Part shown: positions 43,914 to 54,114 of the stretch, one piece after another
How positions within the stretch are numbered: the stretch's first letter is position 1
How the letters are laid out: each line of letters starts with the position of its first letter
The notes under the pieces: model-generated
The model's input: only the letters and a program-made list of their open reading frames with translations
What the model was told of the DNA's origin: nothing
Database searches by the model: none
Assembly (NCBI RefSeq): GCF_030548205.1
Contig: NZ_JAUORV010000021.1
Location: 1 to 64,000, forward strand
Reading direction: 5' to 3'
Source: Aliiglaciecola sp. 3_MG-2023
GTDB taxonomy: Bacteria; Pseudomonadota; Gammaproteobacteria; Enterobacterales; Alteromonadaceae
DNA length: 64,000 bases
Position numbers and translations under genes: made by a program

Positions 43914-44978
43914 TTAAGTCTGGTTTGCGAGTGCCGAACGTACTGAATCTGGAAAGTGGGTGTTTTTCCAGAGCTGCTCACATAGGGTTTTTGTATCCAG
44001 ATAGTCTCCTTCCATTAACCAGTCAATGAGTATGTCTGGCGAGCTGGGATAGCTAATTGGTTCGGGCGAGTCTTTGCTTAGCCATTTGGATACGATTTGG
44101 GGATCTAGGCTGTCCATGCTTTCGCAGCGATTCATGCGTTCTAAGGTGATGCGATTTGAAGTTTGTTCGTATTGATTTTTAAGTGGCTTGACTAAGATTT
44201 TCTTACCCAGTTGCAAGCATTCGCTAGATAACTCAAATCCGCCATTGGCGATGACTCCGGCACATTCAAATAAAGCCTGTTGGAAGGTTTGTTTTGATAG
44301 TGGGCGCCACTGGCTATTGTCATTGGCGAAAGGGGCTTCTATGTCGGGGTGGTAACAAAGAAATTTTTCGTTGGGGAATTTTTCCAACAGTGATTTGATA
44401 GCCGCTATATTTTCAAATGGCAAATAGACCAATATATGTTCACCTGAAGTGGCTTTGCTGTAAGGCTCTTCAATAAAAGGCGGCATGATAGGAAAACCAA
44501 AGTGGTACCAATGCACCCCTAAATTAATATCGCAGGGAGCGAATGTACGCATCAGTAATCTATCGAGCCAGGTTTCACCTTGTTTGGGGACTTTGTGTTT
44601 AAACGCGGCCTGGTGACTAATCGCAATGGAGGATAAGTCATTCATTTTGGCAGCCCAAGCCGTTACTGGTTCGAAGTCATTGAGAAGAACATGGTACTTT
44701 GCCACATTTAACTGTTTTACGTCTCTTATGAATTGCTTTACTTCGGCTTGTTTTAAGGTTTTCCAGCGGTCCACTTGGCCATTTTCGGTAATAAAGGTTA
44801 ACCCTTTCACAGTGCGGTAATTTCCAAATACTTCCATGTCGAAATAGCGAGAGGGATCGCGACCGCTAAATATAAAGTCAACTTCAATGTCATCGCGTTT
44901 TGCAAATGCTTTAGCCATGATTCGTGCTCGAGCAATGTGGCCATTGCCCGTGCCTTGCACGCCATACAATATTTTCAT
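43914..44978 (-). CDS. MJ1255/VC2487-family glycosyltransferase
   Basis: A 354-residue protein starting MKILYGVQGTGNGHIARARI, the signature of the TIGR00661 (MJ1255) group, which has the GT-B fold of nucleotide-sugar transferases. FEPVTAWAAKMNDLSSIAIS and IANGGFELSSECLQLGKKIL (donor-binding C-terminal half) also fit. Donor and acceptor are not known. It follows a PAP2 phosphatase gene after 9 bases, so the two probably act in one pathway, perhaps on a lipid-linked sugar or phosphate. Confidence 0.85.
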   Translation of the reverse strand: MKILYGVQGTGNGHIARARIMAKAFAKRDDIEVDFIFSGRDPSRYFDMEVFGNYRTVKGLTFITENGQVDRWKTLKQAEVKQFIRDVKQLNVAKYHVLLNDFEPVTAWAAKMNDLSSIAISHQAAFKHKVPKQGETWLDRLLMRTFAPCDINLGVHWYHFGFPIMPPFIEEPYSKATSGEHILVYLPFENIAAIKSLLEKFPNEKFLCYHPDIEAPFANDNSQWRPLSKQTFQQALFECAGVIANGGFELSSECLQLGKKILVKPLKNQYEQTSNRITLERMNRCESMDSLDPQIVSKWLSKDSPEPISYPSSPDILIDWLMEGDYLDTKTLCEQLWKNTHFPDSVRSALANQT

Positions 44979-44987
44979 TAATACTAC

Positions 44988-45500
44988 TTAAACAAGGATA
45001 GAAAGACTCAACATTGAAATAATGATACCTAAAAAAGCACCGGCAACAATGTCACTTGGATAATGGACACCGAGCATTACTCTGGATAGTCCAATTAAAC
45101 TTGCCCAGATGTATACTAAAACTGCTACGCTAGGGTAGAAGTGTGCCAATAGTGAAGCCATTAAGAAGGCCGCTGCAGTATGACCTGAGGGTAAACTAAA
45201 TTTATCAGAAGGCGTAATGTGAGATCGAAAATTATAGATTAAGTCGCAAGGCCGTTGGCGCTTAAAAAGTTTTTTCAAAATCACATAGATGGGTAACTCT
45301 AGGGCGTACGCTAGTAAAGATGTATACAGGAAAATTGCCCCATCTTCGGGATCAAATGCACACAGGAGTACACCTAACAGCAAATAAACGTGTCCATCAC
45401 CGCTTTTGGATATGTATTTAATGATTCGGCAATCGCGACCCGCGGTTACACCGAAAATCCAGCGGAATATGTGTGTATCAGCTCTGCCAAATGCATTCAT
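44988..45500 (-). CDS. PAP2-family membrane phosphatase
   Basis: A 170-residue membrane protein with about four hydrophobic helices. The three phosphatase motifs are KKLFKRQRPCD, SLPSGHTAAAF and SRVMLGVHYPSDIVAG. Family members dephosphorylate phosphatidic acid, undecaprenyl pyrophosphate or lipid A. It heads a two-gene operon with the glycosyltransferase. Confidence 0.9.
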   Translation of the reverse strand: MNAFGRADTHIFRWIFGVTAGRDCRIIKYISKSGDGHVYLLLGVLLCAFDPEDGAIFLYTSLLAYALELPIYVILKKLFKRQRPCDLIYNFRSHITPSDKFSLPSGHTAAAFLMASLLAHFYPSVAVLVYIWASLIGLSRVMLGVHYPSDIVAGAFLGIIISMLSLSILV

Positions 45501-45695
45501 CTCTAGGTACTCTTTCTATGTGTACTCATTGAGAATAAAAATAACCATTGAGTGTGAAGGCTAGTTGACAGAAAAACGAAACCTTTGTGACAAATATAAG
45601 TCATATTTATGACAATGAAGAAAACTCATCTAAGGTTTTACAAACTCGTTGCTAACAATTAACCTAGGGCTTTAATGCTGAAGTTGGACTCGCTG

Positions 45696-46181
45696 ATGGA
45701 ATACAACACCTCTGAATTGTGTGATTTATTTGCTGATAGTGTAGACGTTGTCGACCCTTTATTCGTAAATTATGGGGGTAGGCTTTCTTACGGTGGTGAG
45801 ATTACAACCATTAAATGCCACGAAGATAAAGGCCTAATTGATAAAGTATTGTCTCAACCAGGAAAAGGCAAGGTGCTACTCATCGATGGCGGCGGATCGA
45901 CTCGCCGTGCACTCATTGACGTAAACACTGCGCAAATTGCCATTGAAAATGACTGGGAAGGCATTGTTTGCTATGGCAGCGTGCGTGAAGTCGACCAACT
46001 TGAAGAACTTGATATTGGCATTCATGGGGTGGCGTCGATTCCCGTCAATGCTGCGTTTGAGCAAATAGGCGAGGTGGACGTTGCGGTAAATTTCGCGGGT
46101 GTTACTTTTTTGCCTGAAGATCATTTATACGCAGATAGTACTGGCATTATTTTATCGCCTGAACCTTTAGATATTGAATGA
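45696..46181 (+). CDS. rraA: Ribonuclease E activity regulator RraA
   Basis: A 161-residue protein (same length as E. coli RraA) that binds RNase E and its helicase partners and slows mRNA decay. I start it at ATG 45696 ([14 protein letters not shown]), matching the E. coli start; the frame is open 21 bases further upstream. Diagnostic text: [50 protein letters not shown] and [14 protein letters not shown] convergent S1/P1 nuclease gene follows beyond a bidirectional hairpin. Confidence 0.96.
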   Translation: MEYNTSELCDLFADSVDVVDPLFVNYGGRLSYGGEITTIKCHEDKGLIDKVLSQPGKGKVLLIDGGGSTRRALIDVNTAQIAIENDWEGIVCYGSVREVDQLEELDIGIHGVASIPVNAAFEQIGEVDVAVNFAGVTFLPEDHLYADSTGIILSPEPLDIE

Positions 46182-46230
46182 GGCTTGTGGGTTCCGCCGC
46201 AAGGTCGAGCATTTTTAACAGACATTAATT

Positions 46231-46264
46231 AACCAGGCTGTTCTTTAAATTGAACAGCCTGGTT
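46231..46264. terminator. Hairpin between convergent rraA and S1/P1 nuclease genes
   Basis: AACCAGGCTGTTC and GAACAGCCTGGTT form a perfect 13-base-pair stem around an eight-base loop. It lies at the convergence point of the two genes. No clear T-run follows on the plus strand. Confidence 0.65.
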
Positions 46265-46336
46265 GTCCCTTCTTTGTCGTCACGGTTTGCCCGCTGCATT
46301 CTGCATTGAGGCAGTTAAACAACTGAATTGTTTATT

Positions 46337-47134
46337 TTATAAAATTGAATTTAAATACGCCGCGATGCGAACGCCTGCCATCTGCAATCGTTGTTTAATC
46401 TCAGGCAAATGCTGATGTTGGTATTGCCAATTGAGTTTTTCTTCTGAGGGGTAAGCCTGCTCACGCAACTGAATACTTTCCTTAATCCATACTTTGGGAT
46501 CTGTTGTCTGCCACTGTTTAGCCATCTCTGGGGTAATTTTGCGACTTAGCCAATCTGTCCACTCAGTATAAGATAACTTTTTGTTGTCAATAATGCCGCT
46601 ATCCCACACTCTGTGAAGATTCGATTCCTGCCAAAAGAACTCTACTTTGACATCATTTCCACCCCGATCCGTTCCATTACCGGCGTGCAATGGTTGATGT
46701 AAATCGCCAATAATATGCACAATAAAATGCAATGCTAATTGTCGGTCTTGTAAGGTTGCTTTTGGGTTTTTCAGGGTTGCAGAAAACGATACTAAGGCCG
46801 TATAAGCGTCCCCATGGGAAGGGGCGTGTTTGGAAGAATGATACTCAGAACCTTCGTCCACACTCACGTAATGCCAAGGTGGCGATGTCTTTTGCCAAAA
46901 CTCCGATGGATCTGAGCGCATTTCGTCGGCTAAGGTGGATATTTCCGCCAATGACTGTGTTGGGTACAAAGCGTCGATTTTCGCTTTTGCATCATCGCTT
47001 AAATACTTTTCTGCGATGCTTGCTGTTACTCGGTGGCCAGTTTGACCCCAAGCAACTGCTTTAGAAGTTTGCAATAAACAAAGTGCAGCGATTGCAAATT
47101 GCGATAATTTTAAAACGCGAGAATTCAGGAACAT
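46337..47134 (-). CDS. S1/P1-type zinc nuclease
   Basis: A 265-residue exported nuclease of the phospholipase C/P1 nuclease fold. The signal peptide ends near VAWG, so the mature protein would begin with Trp, the first Zn ligand. Other ligands are GQTGHRVTASIAEKY, LADEMRSD, HFIVHIIGDLHQPLHAGNG and DRGGNDVKVEFF with NLHRVWDSGI. It degrades single-stranded nucleic acid outside the cytoplasm, probably for phosphate or nucleoside uptake. It follows ubiX after 17 bases. Confidence 0.92.
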   Translation of the reverse strand: MFLNSRVLKLSQFAIAALCLLQTSKAVAWGQTGHRVTASIAEKYLSDDAKAKIDALYPTQSLAEISTLADEMRSDPSEFWQKTSPPWHYVSVDEGSEYHSSKHAPSHGDAYTALVSFSATLKNPKATLQDRQLALHFIVHIIGDLHQPLHAGNGTDRGGNDVKVEFFWQESNLHRVWDSGIIDNKKLSYTEWTDWLSRKITPEMAKQWQTTDPKVWIKESIQLREQAYPSEEKLNWQYQHQHLPEIKQRLQMAGVRIAAYLNSIL

Positions 47135-47151
47135 GGTTTGCTTACTCTTAC

Positions 47152-47766
47152 TTATTTCTGATAGCCCCAGCGAGGCATTAATTTTTGATCGATGTTTAAA
47201 TGGTCGAGAATTCTCGCCACTACAAAGTCAACTAAGTCTTCAATTCGTTTAGGTTGATGATAAAAGCCGGGGGCCGCCGGCATTATGGTTACACCCATTT
47301 GTGACAATTTCAGCATATTTTCAAGGTGAATGGTCGATAACGGCATCTCTCGGGGAACAAGGATCAACTGTCCTCGTTCTTTTATCACTACATCAGCTGC
47401 CCGCTCAATTAGGTTGTCACTTTTACCTGTGGTAATGGCACTCAATGAGCCTGTTGAACAAGGGCAAACTACCATTTGTTTCGGTGCAGCAGAGCCTGAA
47501 GCTACAGGAGAGAACCACTCATCTTTACCGAAGACTTTGATTTGTTCAGGCTTAGCAGCAAAACGCTGAGTAAAAAATTCGCTACAGGTTTTTGGGTTGG
47601 CAGGTATCTTCAAGTCTTCTTCGGTCGCTAACACCACTCGAGCCGCCGAAGAGATCAGTAAATACACCTGGTAATTAGCTGCCACTAGGGTTTCAAGTAG
47701 ACGCAACCCGTAAGGAGCGCCAGACGCGCCAGTAAAAGCCAGTGTTATTTTGTTATCAAAATTCAT
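47152..47766 (-). CDS. ubiX: Flavin prenyltransferase UbiX
   Basis: A 204-residue enzyme that attaches a dimethylallyl group to FMN, making the cofactor for the UbiD decarboxylase in ubiquinone synthesis. Marks: [60 protein letters not shown] and [19 protein letters not shown]. Its start lies 11 bases inside the end of mpl, giving likely translational coupling. Confidence 0.95.
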   Translation of the reverse strand: MNFDNKITLAFTGASGAPYGLRLLETLVAANYQVYLLISSAARVVLATEEDLKIPANPKTCSEFFTQRFAAKPEQIKVFGKDEWFSPVASGSAAPKQMVVCPCSTGSLSAITTGKSDNLIERAADVVIKERGQLILVPREMPLSTIHLENMLKLSQMGVTIMPAAPGFYHQPKRIEDLVDFVVARILDHLNIDQKLMPRWGYQK

Positions 47767-49111
47767 GTTTGCTCAGTTGCTCTAGTAAACGTGCATGAAT
47801 GCCGCTAAAACCACCATTACTCATGACCAAAATATGGTCTCCAGGAGCAACATTTTGCAACAGCGCAGCAATAATGTCGTCTACATTATCATATACTTTT
47901 GCAGGAACGTCTGAACCTGCGATGAGTTGTGCCAAAGACCAGTCTAAATTGCTGGGTTGAAACAATAATACCTGATCGGCATGTCCCCAAGATTTAGCTA
48001 AGGTGTGTTTATGAACCCCCATTTTCATGGTGGCTGAACGGGGCTCCAAAACTGCAAAGATCCGCGCATCTTTGACTTTATGTCTGAGGCCTTCTAGGGT
48101 GGTCGCGATGGCCGTGGGATGGTGGGCGAAATCATCGTAAACTGTGATGTTATTAACTACCCCACGGGTTTCCATTCGCCTTTTGGCATTCACGAATTGA
48201 CCTAAGGCTTCAATTGCTAAGTCGGGTTTTACACCGGCATGACGGGCTGCCGCTATAGCCATTATTCCATTGTGAACATTGTGTTGGCCAATCAGTGACC
48301 AATTTACCCGCCCCAACTTGGTTTTATCCAACAACACATCAAATTCACTGCCATCATCAGACTGATTTTCTGCTTGCCAGTCAGTGCCGATATATTGGAT
48401 GGGTGTCCAACAACCTTGTTTCAAAACCTGTGCGATATTTTCATCGGCAGCGGGGGCGAGAGCCAATCCATTGCCGGGCAAAATACGCATTAGGTGGTGA
48501 AACTGCTTTTGAATAGCGGCTAAGTTTTCGAAAATATCTGCATGGTCGAACTCTAAGTTGTTTAGCACTAGAGTGCGTGGATGATAGTGCACAAATTTGG
48601 ACCGTTTATCAAAAAATGCACTGTCGTATTCGTCAGCTTCAATAACGAAAAAAGGAGATTCTCCTAAGCGAGCTGAAATGCCAAAATTTTCTGGGACCCC
48701 GCCAATTAAAAATCCAGGTTGCAAGCCCGCATATTCAAGGATCCATGCAATCATACTGGCAGTGGTGGTTTTACCATGGGTTCCAGAGGCTGCGATGACC
48801 CACCTTTGTTTTAATACGTTTTCCGACAACCATTGGGGGCCACTGGTGTACGTTAAGTTGCGATTTAGTACCTCTTCTACACATGGATTACCCCGTGACA
48901 TGGCATTGCCAATTATCACTATATCCGGCTCTGGTCTGAGTTGTGAAGGGTCAAATCCTTGGGTTAATGGAATTCCTAAGGACTCTAATTGCGTGCTCAT
49001 TGGCGGGTAAACATTGGCATCAGAACCACTTACATGGTGTCCCATTGACTTGGCAATGGCGGCAATCCCCCCCATAAAGGTGCCGCAAATTCCGAGAATA
49101 TGAATATGCAT
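47756..49111 (-). CDS. mpl: UDP-MurNAc-tripeptide ligase Mpl
   Basis: A 451-residue murein-recycling ligase joining L-Ala-gamma-D-Glu-meso-DAP to UDP-MurNAc. The start [23 protein letters not shown] site [19 protein letters not shown], and [20 protein letters not shown], then [10 protein letters not shown] are diagnostic and distinguish it from MurC. It is the first gene of the mpl-ubiX-nuclease run and is divergent from fbp. Confidence 0.96.
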   Translation of the reverse strand: MHIHILGICGTFMGGIAAIAKSMGHHVSGSDANVYPPMSTQLESLGIPLTQGFDPSQLRPEPDIVIIGNAMSRGNPCVEEVLNRNLTYTSGPQWLSENVLKQRWVIAASGTHGKTTTASMIAWILEYAGLQPGFLIGGVPENFGISARLGESPFFVIEADEYDSAFFDKRSKFVHYHPRTLVLNNLEFDHADIFENLAAIQKQFHHLMRILPGNGLALAPAADENIAQVLKQGCWTPIQYIGTDWQAENQSDDGSEFDVLLDKTKLGRVNWSLIGQHNVHNGIMAIAAARHAGVKPDLAIEALGQFVNAKRRMETRGVVNNITVYDDFAHHPTAIATTLEGLRHKVKDARIFAVLEPRSATMKMGVHKHTLAKSWGHADQVLLFQPSNLDWSLAQLIAGSDVPAKVYDNVDDIIAALLQNVAPGDHILVMSNGGFSGIHARLLEQLSKHEF

Positions 49112-49310
49112 AACTTCGATTGTATCAATAAAATTTGGCTAAGATTAACAGAGATTGGAATGCCAACAAATGGATATTCACTTAACTTGTTGTTTTTTGT
49201 GCTGAGTTTTGTGTTTAATAAAGGTACACTTTATTAATGTGTTCTATGATTAGTAATGATTACTGTCAAAACCATGTCTTTTATAAATTCTAAAATAGGC
49301 TTTCACAAGA

Positions 49311-50285
49311 ATGAAACGACTCAATTCACAATTGCAAGAAGATGGCGCTCCAATGGAGCTAATATTGTTGATCCGCACTTTATTAGCAGGTTGCAAGGAA
49401 ATTTCTTTTAGGGTTAGTCAAGGTGCATTAGCAGGCGTGCTAGGTTCTTTGTTAAGTGAAAATGTTCAAGGCGAAACGCAGAAGAAGCTTGACGTTATTT
49501 CTAACCAGATTCTAAAAGATATTTTGAAAGAATCTGGCTATGTGAAGGCCATTTCTTCAGAAGAAGAGGATGATGTTGTAGGTTGTCATCCTGAAGGTAA
49601 ATATTTAGTGAGCTTCGATCCACTTGATGGCTCATCAAATACCGATATCAATAGTTTGATTGGTACTATTTTTTCGATCACCCACGCGCCACAATGGATG
49701 GAGCCAGATGACCCTTCTGCGTTTTTGCAGCCAGGTACGCAAATTGTTGCAGCAGGCTATGTGCTTTATGGTCCTTCTACAATGTTGGCAATGAGTACCG
49801 GACGAGGAACTCATATCTATACCCTTGATAAAACTCACGGTGGTTTCCTGTTAACCGAAGCGAATGTTGAAGTACCTGCGCAAACTAAAGAGTTTTCCAT
49901 CAACAGCTCAAACCAGCGCCACTGGGAAGAGCCTATGCAGAATTACATAAACGATTTATTGGCGGGGGATGAAGGTCCTAGAGGCAAAAACTTCAATATG
50001 CGCTGGGTTGGTGCCATGGTTGGTGACATCCACCGTATACTTTCTCGTGGTGGACTGTTTGCCTATCCATTTGATAAACGTAATCCGAAAATTGCGGGTA
50101 AATTGCGTTTGTTGTATGAAGCTAACCCTATGTCATTTCTAATCGAACAGGCTGGTGGCGCTGCAACAACGGGTGACAGACGAATTTTGGAAGTTATGCC
50201 GGAAGAAATTCATCAACGAGTTCCGGTTATCATGGGCTCAAAAGAAGAAGTAGAGACTTGCGTCACCTATTACGCAAAAAAATAG
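49311..50285 (+). CDS. fbp: Fructose-1,6-bisphosphatase class 1
   Basis: A 324-residue gluconeogenic phosphatase. The metal-binding signature is [13 protein letters not shown] (about residue 103-115), with [14 protein letters not shown] before it, and [16 protein letters not shown] and [19 protein letters not shown] later (substrate site). A terminator follows. The divergent promoter region with mpl is 199 bases. Confidence 0.96.
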   Translation: MKRLNSQLQEDGAPMELILLIRTLLAGCKEISFRVSQGALAGVLGSLLSENVQGETQKKLDVISNQILKDILKESGYVKAISSEEEDDVVGCHPEGKYLVSFDPLDGSSNTDINSLIGTIFSITHAPQWMEPDDPSAFLQPGTQIVAAGYVLYGPSTMLAMSTGRGTHIYTLDKTHGGFLLTEANVEVPAQTKEFSINSSNQRHWEEPMQNYINDLLAGDEGPRGKNFNMRWVGAMVGDIHRILSRGGLFAYPFDKRNPKIAGKLRLLYEANPMSFLIEQAGGAATTGDRRILEVMPEEIHQRVPVIMGSKEEVETCVTYYAKK

Positions 50286-50315
50286 TCTGATTTTAAACTG
50301 ACATTAATGAATTGA

Positions 50316-50346
50316 GGGCGTCGGATTAGTACTTGCGCCCTTTTTT
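50316..50346 (+). terminator. Terminator of fbp
   Basis: GGGCG and CGCCC flank a 15-base loop, followed by six T. It lies 30 bases after the fbp stop codon. Confidence 0.65.
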
Positions 50347-50516
50347 GTGGAGTTTTTTTGACGACTCACGGCACAAATTCATAATAATCCGTGAGTGAAT
50401 GACACATAATACTTTAAAACAACCAGAATAAGACCAAGGTAGTGATTTCATCTTGCACTGGAAGTCTTTATAATTACGCTAATTTACGTTAAATCACAAC
50501 TTAAAGGTATCAATCA

Positions 50517-51047
50517 ATGAGCTTAAATGCTGTTCCAGCCGGTAAAAACTTGCCAGATGAAGTGAATGTCATCATCGAAATCCCAGCCCACGCTGACCCA
50601 GTAAAATATGAAGTAGATAAAGATACTGGTGCTATATTTGTTGATCGTTTCATGGCAACTTGTATGCACTACCCAACTAACTACGGCTATGTACCTCAGA
50701 CACTTTCTTTAGACGGTGACCCTGTTGATGTTTTAGTGATGACTCCGTTCCCTTTGTTGGCCGGTTCAGTCATTAAATGTAGACCAGTGGGTGTTTTGAA
50801 AATGACCGATGAGTCAGGGGAAGATGCTAAAGTTTTAGCTGTGCCAATTGATAAACTGTCTACTATCTATCGTGAAGTAAAAGAAATCGATCAGGTTCCA
50901 GAGCTAACTAAGCAACAAATTGAACATTTCTTCGCTCATTATAAAGATTTAGAGCCTAACAAATGGGTGAAAATCGAAGGTTGGGGAAATTGTGAAGACG
51001 CTAAAGCGGAAATTGTTGATAGTGTAAAGCGCTACGAAGCAGAGTAA
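50517..51047 (+). CDS. ppa: Inorganic pyrophosphatase (family I)
   Basis: A 176-residue Mg-dependent enzyme hydrolysing pyrophosphate. Family marks: [40 protein letters not shown] (metal-binding DGDPVDVLV), [11 protein letters not shown], and [20 protein letters not shown]. Length and sequence are typical of the E. coli type. A strong terminator follows. Confidence 0.97.
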   Translation: MSLNAVPAGKNLPDEVNVIIEIPAHADPVKYEVDKDTGAIFVDRFMATCMHYPTNYGYVPQTLSLDGDPVDVLVMTPFPLLAGSVIKCRPVGVLKMTDESGEDAKVLAVPIDKLSTIYREVKEIDQVPELTKQQIEHFFAHYKDLEPNKWVKIEGWGNCEDAKAEIVDSVKRYEAE

Positions 51048-51071
51048 TCCCTTAATTTTTACCGCACTACT

Positions 51072-51103
51072 AAAAAGGCTAACCTCGGGTTAGCCTTTTT
51101 TTT
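51072..51103 (+). terminator. Terminator of ppa
   Basis: AAAAAGGCTAACC-TCG-GGTTAGCCTTTTT with further T residues; a 13-base-pair stem 24 bases after ppa. Confidence 0.9.
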
Positions 51104-51219
51104 GAATTTTTGGCGAGCCAAGTATTTTTCGACAAAATCCTGTAAACTTACCTTTCTTTATTAATACCTTTTTATGATGATTTTCATATTCGTCCCTCAA
51201 ATGGCTCGACAATAGAAAC

Positions 51220-52482
51220 ATGAAGCTAAATTCGATTCGAACTAACCCCCAGTTGTTGTTATTGGCCATGGCGTTTGTGATGCCCTTGGTGTTTTCTGTT
51301 TGGAATGCGCTATTAAACAACTTTGTGGTGGAAAAAGCGCAATTTAGCGGTGCTGAAATAGGTATGCTGCAAAGTCTGCGAGAAGTACCTGGTTTTCTAG
51401 CATTTACAGCCGTTTTTTTACTTTTGGTGATTAAAGAGCAAACCTTTGCAATGCTCTCTCTTGCACTTATGTGTGTTGGAGTGGCAATGACTGGCTTCTT
51501 TCCATTTGAAATCGGTTTGTACTGCACAACAGTGATTATGTCCGTTGGCTTTCATTACTTTGAAACCATCAACCAATCATTAACCTTGCAGTGGTTAGGA
51601 AAAGACAAAACGGCCCACTTTATGGGGCAGCAATTGGCGGTGAAAAGTTTCGCTTCTTTATTTGCGTACGGCAGTATTTGGTTATTGATGGAATATGTGG
51701 GAATAAGTTATCAAACCATGTACATGCTTGCTGGTGGCCTAGGTTTAATGATAGTCATATTTTTGTGGGGCTTGTTCGCGCAATTTAAACAACCTTCTAC
51801 CCAACATAAACATATGTTTTTGCGAAAACGTTATTGGTTATATTATTGCCTGACGTTCTTCAGTGGTGCCCGTCGTCAAATATTTATGGTTTTTGCCTCA
51901 TTTATGATGGTTGAAAAATTTGGTTATAGTGTAGGGGAAATCAGTCTACTTTTTATTATTAACTATGTATTTAACTTGTTTTTCGCTGGCAAAATTGGCA
52001 GCTGGATTGCCAAAGTAGGTGAGCGGCGAGCACTAACAGTAGAATACCTTGGTCTAATCGTTATTTTTGTCAGTTATGCATTGGTAACCAGTTCCCAGTG
52101 GGCGGCTGTTTTATATGTGCTCGATCATCTTTTTTTCGCAATGGCTATCGCCATGAAAACCTACTTTCAAAAAATAGCTGATCCTCGAGATATTGCCTCT
52201 ACAGCTGGGGTAAGCTTTACAATTAATCATATTGCTGCTGTGGTGATCCCTGCATTATTAGGTATCGTTTGGTTAACTTCGCCGTTATTGGTATTTTTCA
52301 TTGGTGCTAGCTTTGCTGTATGTTCTTTATTGTTAGCATTGAATATACCCGACTCTCCAGATGCCGGTAATGAAGTGAGAAAGAACCCATTAGGTTGGGC
52401 TAATCAAACCATACAAGAGGCTGGCAAGGGCAGCGTAACGGCAATACCTGAAGAATCAACAACTATTAAGCCCATTGTATAA
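51220..52482 (+). CDS. MFS transporter
   Basis: A 420-residue inner-membrane protein with about 12 hydrophobic helices. MPLVFSVWNALLNNFVVEKA is at the N-terminus, and ALTVEYLGLIVIFVSYALVT lies in the second half, where the central loop contains KHMFLRKRYWLYYCLTFFSG. It resembles uncharacterised major-facilitator permeases of marine gammaproteobacteria. The substrate cannot be told. It is followed after 12 bases by a DUF3299 gene, so the two are likely cotranscribed. Confidence 0.8.
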   Translation: MKLNSIRTNPQLLLLAMAFVMPLVFSVWNALLNNFVVEKAQFSGAEIGMLQSLREVPGFLAFTAVFLLLVIKEQTFAMLSLALMCVGVAMTGFFPFEIGLYCTTVIMSVGFHYFETINQSLTLQWLGKDKTAHFMGQQLAVKSFASLFAYGSIWLLMEYVGISYQTMYMLAGGLGLMIVIFLWGLFAQFKQPSTQHKHMFLRKRYWLYYCLTFFSGARRQIFMVFASFMMVEKFGYSVGEISLLFIINYVFNLFFAGKIGSWIAKVGERRALTVEYLGLIVIFVSYALVTSSQWAAVLYVLDHLFFAMAIAMKTYFQKIADPRDIASTAGVSFTINHIAAVVIPALLGIVWLTSPLLVFFIGASFAVCSLLLALNIPDSPDAGNEVRKNPLGWANQTIQEAGKGSVTAIPEESTTIKPIV

Positions 52483-52494
52483 GGATGAACTAAA

Positions 52495-52968
52495 ATGATG
52501 CGTGCTCTTAGACTGAGTTTGTTATTTGCTTTGTTAGTTAATACTAACTTTGCTTTTGCTGAGCCTACGGAAGTGTTTTGGGAAGATTTAGTACCTAAAA
52601 ACTATGTTGCGCCGCCTGTCGATATTGACCACGCTATATCCACCGGTCAGCAAAACCTATCCGCTCCTGTAGTGACCAAATTCAACAATATGGAAGTGAA
52701 GATACCGGGGTTTGTTGTTCCTCTCGAGGGAAATCAAGACAACATTACGGAGTTTTTACTGGTTCCATTTTTTGGGGCCTGTATTCATGTACCTCCGCCA
52801 CCGCCTAATCAAATTGTTTATGTGAAAATTCCAAAGGGAGTGCCAGCAATGGCTTTGACCGATGTAGTTTGGGTAGTTGGCACTTTGACGACGGAAAGTT
52901 GGAGCGGTGAAATTGCTACAGTAGGGTACACCTTGCAAGGACAAGAAGTATTGCCCTATGACGGTTAA
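52495..52968 (+). CDS. DUF3299 exported protein
   Basis: A 157-residue protein with a signal peptide (about 1-23, ending AFA-EP). The family signature is KIPGFVVPLEGNQDNITEFL followed by LVPFFGACIHVPPPPPNQIV. The single Cys and His in ACIHVPPPPPNQ are strictly conserved in DUF3299 and may bind a metal or heme-like ligand; its role is not known. It lies 12 bases downstream of the MFS gene. Confidence 0.9.
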   Translation: MMRALRLSLLFALLVNTNFAFAEPTEVFWEDLVPKNYVAPPVDIDHAISTGQQNLSAPVVTKFNNMEVKIPGFVVPLEGNQDNITEFLLVPFFGACIHVPPPPPNQIVYVKIPKGVPAMALTDVVWVVGTLTTESWSGEIATVGYTLQGQEVLPYDG

Positions 52969-52994
52969 CTGAGGTTAGGGTTTCTTATTTAGCT

Positions 52995-53690
52995 CTAACC
53001 GGTATAAATGCGTTCAGCCTGATTAAACAAGACCCAAGAGGTTAGAATGTATTTGTCGTTGGAAACCGGCACACAACCTCTGTGGGTATGGGTAAAATAG
53101 GCTGGCGCAATGACCATTCTGCCCGCTTTGGGTTGCACTGACTTATCTTGATAATAAAAATCTGTACTGCCACCTTCATCTACGTCATTTAAATAAAACA
53201 TAAATAATAAAATGCGATGAAGTGCATCGTTATTGCCCGCTTGAGGATAAACTTCAGAGTGCCAATAGGGATATCCGCCTTTTTGCTTCTGATATTTCTG
53301 GGCGTTAATATCACCGATACGAAATAGATATTGCACTAAATTTTGTAAATTGGGTTTGCCCACAGTCTCGAAGTTTTCTTGGGTCAATTTAACTGGCAGG
53401 CCGGTGTTGGGATCTTTTACGGTTAATCCAATCGGCCCAATTAATGCAAAAAAGTACTTTTCAAAATAGGCCATCAATTGTTCGGATAACAAGGGGAGCA
53501 ACGCCTGATATTCGGCTTGAAACTCAGCATTCTGGACGATGGATACGTCTTTACTTAGTTTTTTGTCAGTATCGACACCGCCACCGGTTCGGCCTTGCTG
53601 TGTATTTTTACTGTTTTCAAAACGTTGGATGAATCCGTCACACAACTTTTGCGGCACCACGTTATCGATGACTTCAATAAAATCCTTCAT
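52995..53690 (-). CDS. 2OG-Fe(II) oxygenase family protein
   Basis: A 231-residue protein with a double-stranded beta-helix oxygenase fold. The iron ligands appear as PYWHSEVYPQAG (His-x-Glu, where Asp is more usual) and FTHTHRGCVPVSNDKYILTS (distal His, then the 2-oxoglutarate-binding basic residue). LLFMFYLNDVDEGGSTDFYY is also typical. The substrate is unknown. Its ATG overlaps the stop of the thioesterase gene (TAATG), and both follow uvrA. Confidence 0.82.
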   Translation of the reverse strand: MKDFIEVIDNVVPQKLCDGFIQRFENSKNTQQGRTGGGVDTDKKLSKDVSIVQNAEFQAEYQALLPLLSEQLMAYFEKYFFALIGPIGLTVKDPNTGLPVKLTQENFETVGKPNLQNLVQYLFRIGDINAQKYQKQKGGYPYWHSEVYPQAGNNDALHRILLFMFYLNDVDEGGSTDFYYQDKSVQPKAGRMVIAPAYFTHTHRGCVPVSNDKYILTSWVLFNQAERIYTG

Positions 53691-54097
53691 TACTCTGCTT
53701 CCACCTGAGGATAAATATGCTCGTGAAGTTGGGATTTGATGCTTTCATCTATTGGCACTGCTTTATTGGCTTTAAAATCAAAGCGCACTAGGGTAGTCGT
53801 ACCTGAGGCTACTTTCTGATCTTGTTGCCAAATCTCTTGATATGTATCGAAAGAACTATTGCCAATTCTGCTCACATAAGTGCGCACTTCCACTGGTTTG
53901 CCGTAAAATATCTGTAAATGAAAATCGATTTTGTAACTGGCCAAAATCAGTGGCCAGTTTTTCAAATCTAGATCTGGAGTGAAAAATTTGAAGATGGGCT
54001 CTCTACCGCATTCAAACCAGCCAGCAACCACAGTGTTGCTGACATGGGCTAAACCATCTGTTTCATAAAATCTAACGTTAAACTTTTCGCTAAACAT
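53690..54097 (-). CDS. 4HBT-family acyl-CoA thioesterase
   Basis: A 135-residue hotdog protein of the YbgC/FadM type. It starts MFSEKFNVRFYETDGLAHVS, where ETDGLAHVSN is the active-site segment (Asp and His), and continues VAGWFECGREPIFKFF. It hydrolyses acyl-CoA esters in relatives. It stands 17 bases after uvrA and overlaps the oxygenase gene by one base. Confidence 0.87.
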   Translation of the reverse strand: MFSEKFNVRFYETDGLAHVSNTVVAGWFECGREPIFKFFTPDLDLKNWPLILASYKIDFHLQIFYGKPVEVRTYVSRIGNSSFDTYQEIWQQDQKVASGTTTLVRFDFKANKAVPIDESIKSQLHEHIYPQVEAE

Positions 54098-54114
54098 ACT
54101 CTATCTGTATTCCA

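Noticed and set aside
43624-43981. Minus-strand frames across the GACACCCAYC array
   Set aside because: They merely translate the repeat (WMGVS-like peptide recurring) and overlap the end of the glycosyltransferase gene in another frame.
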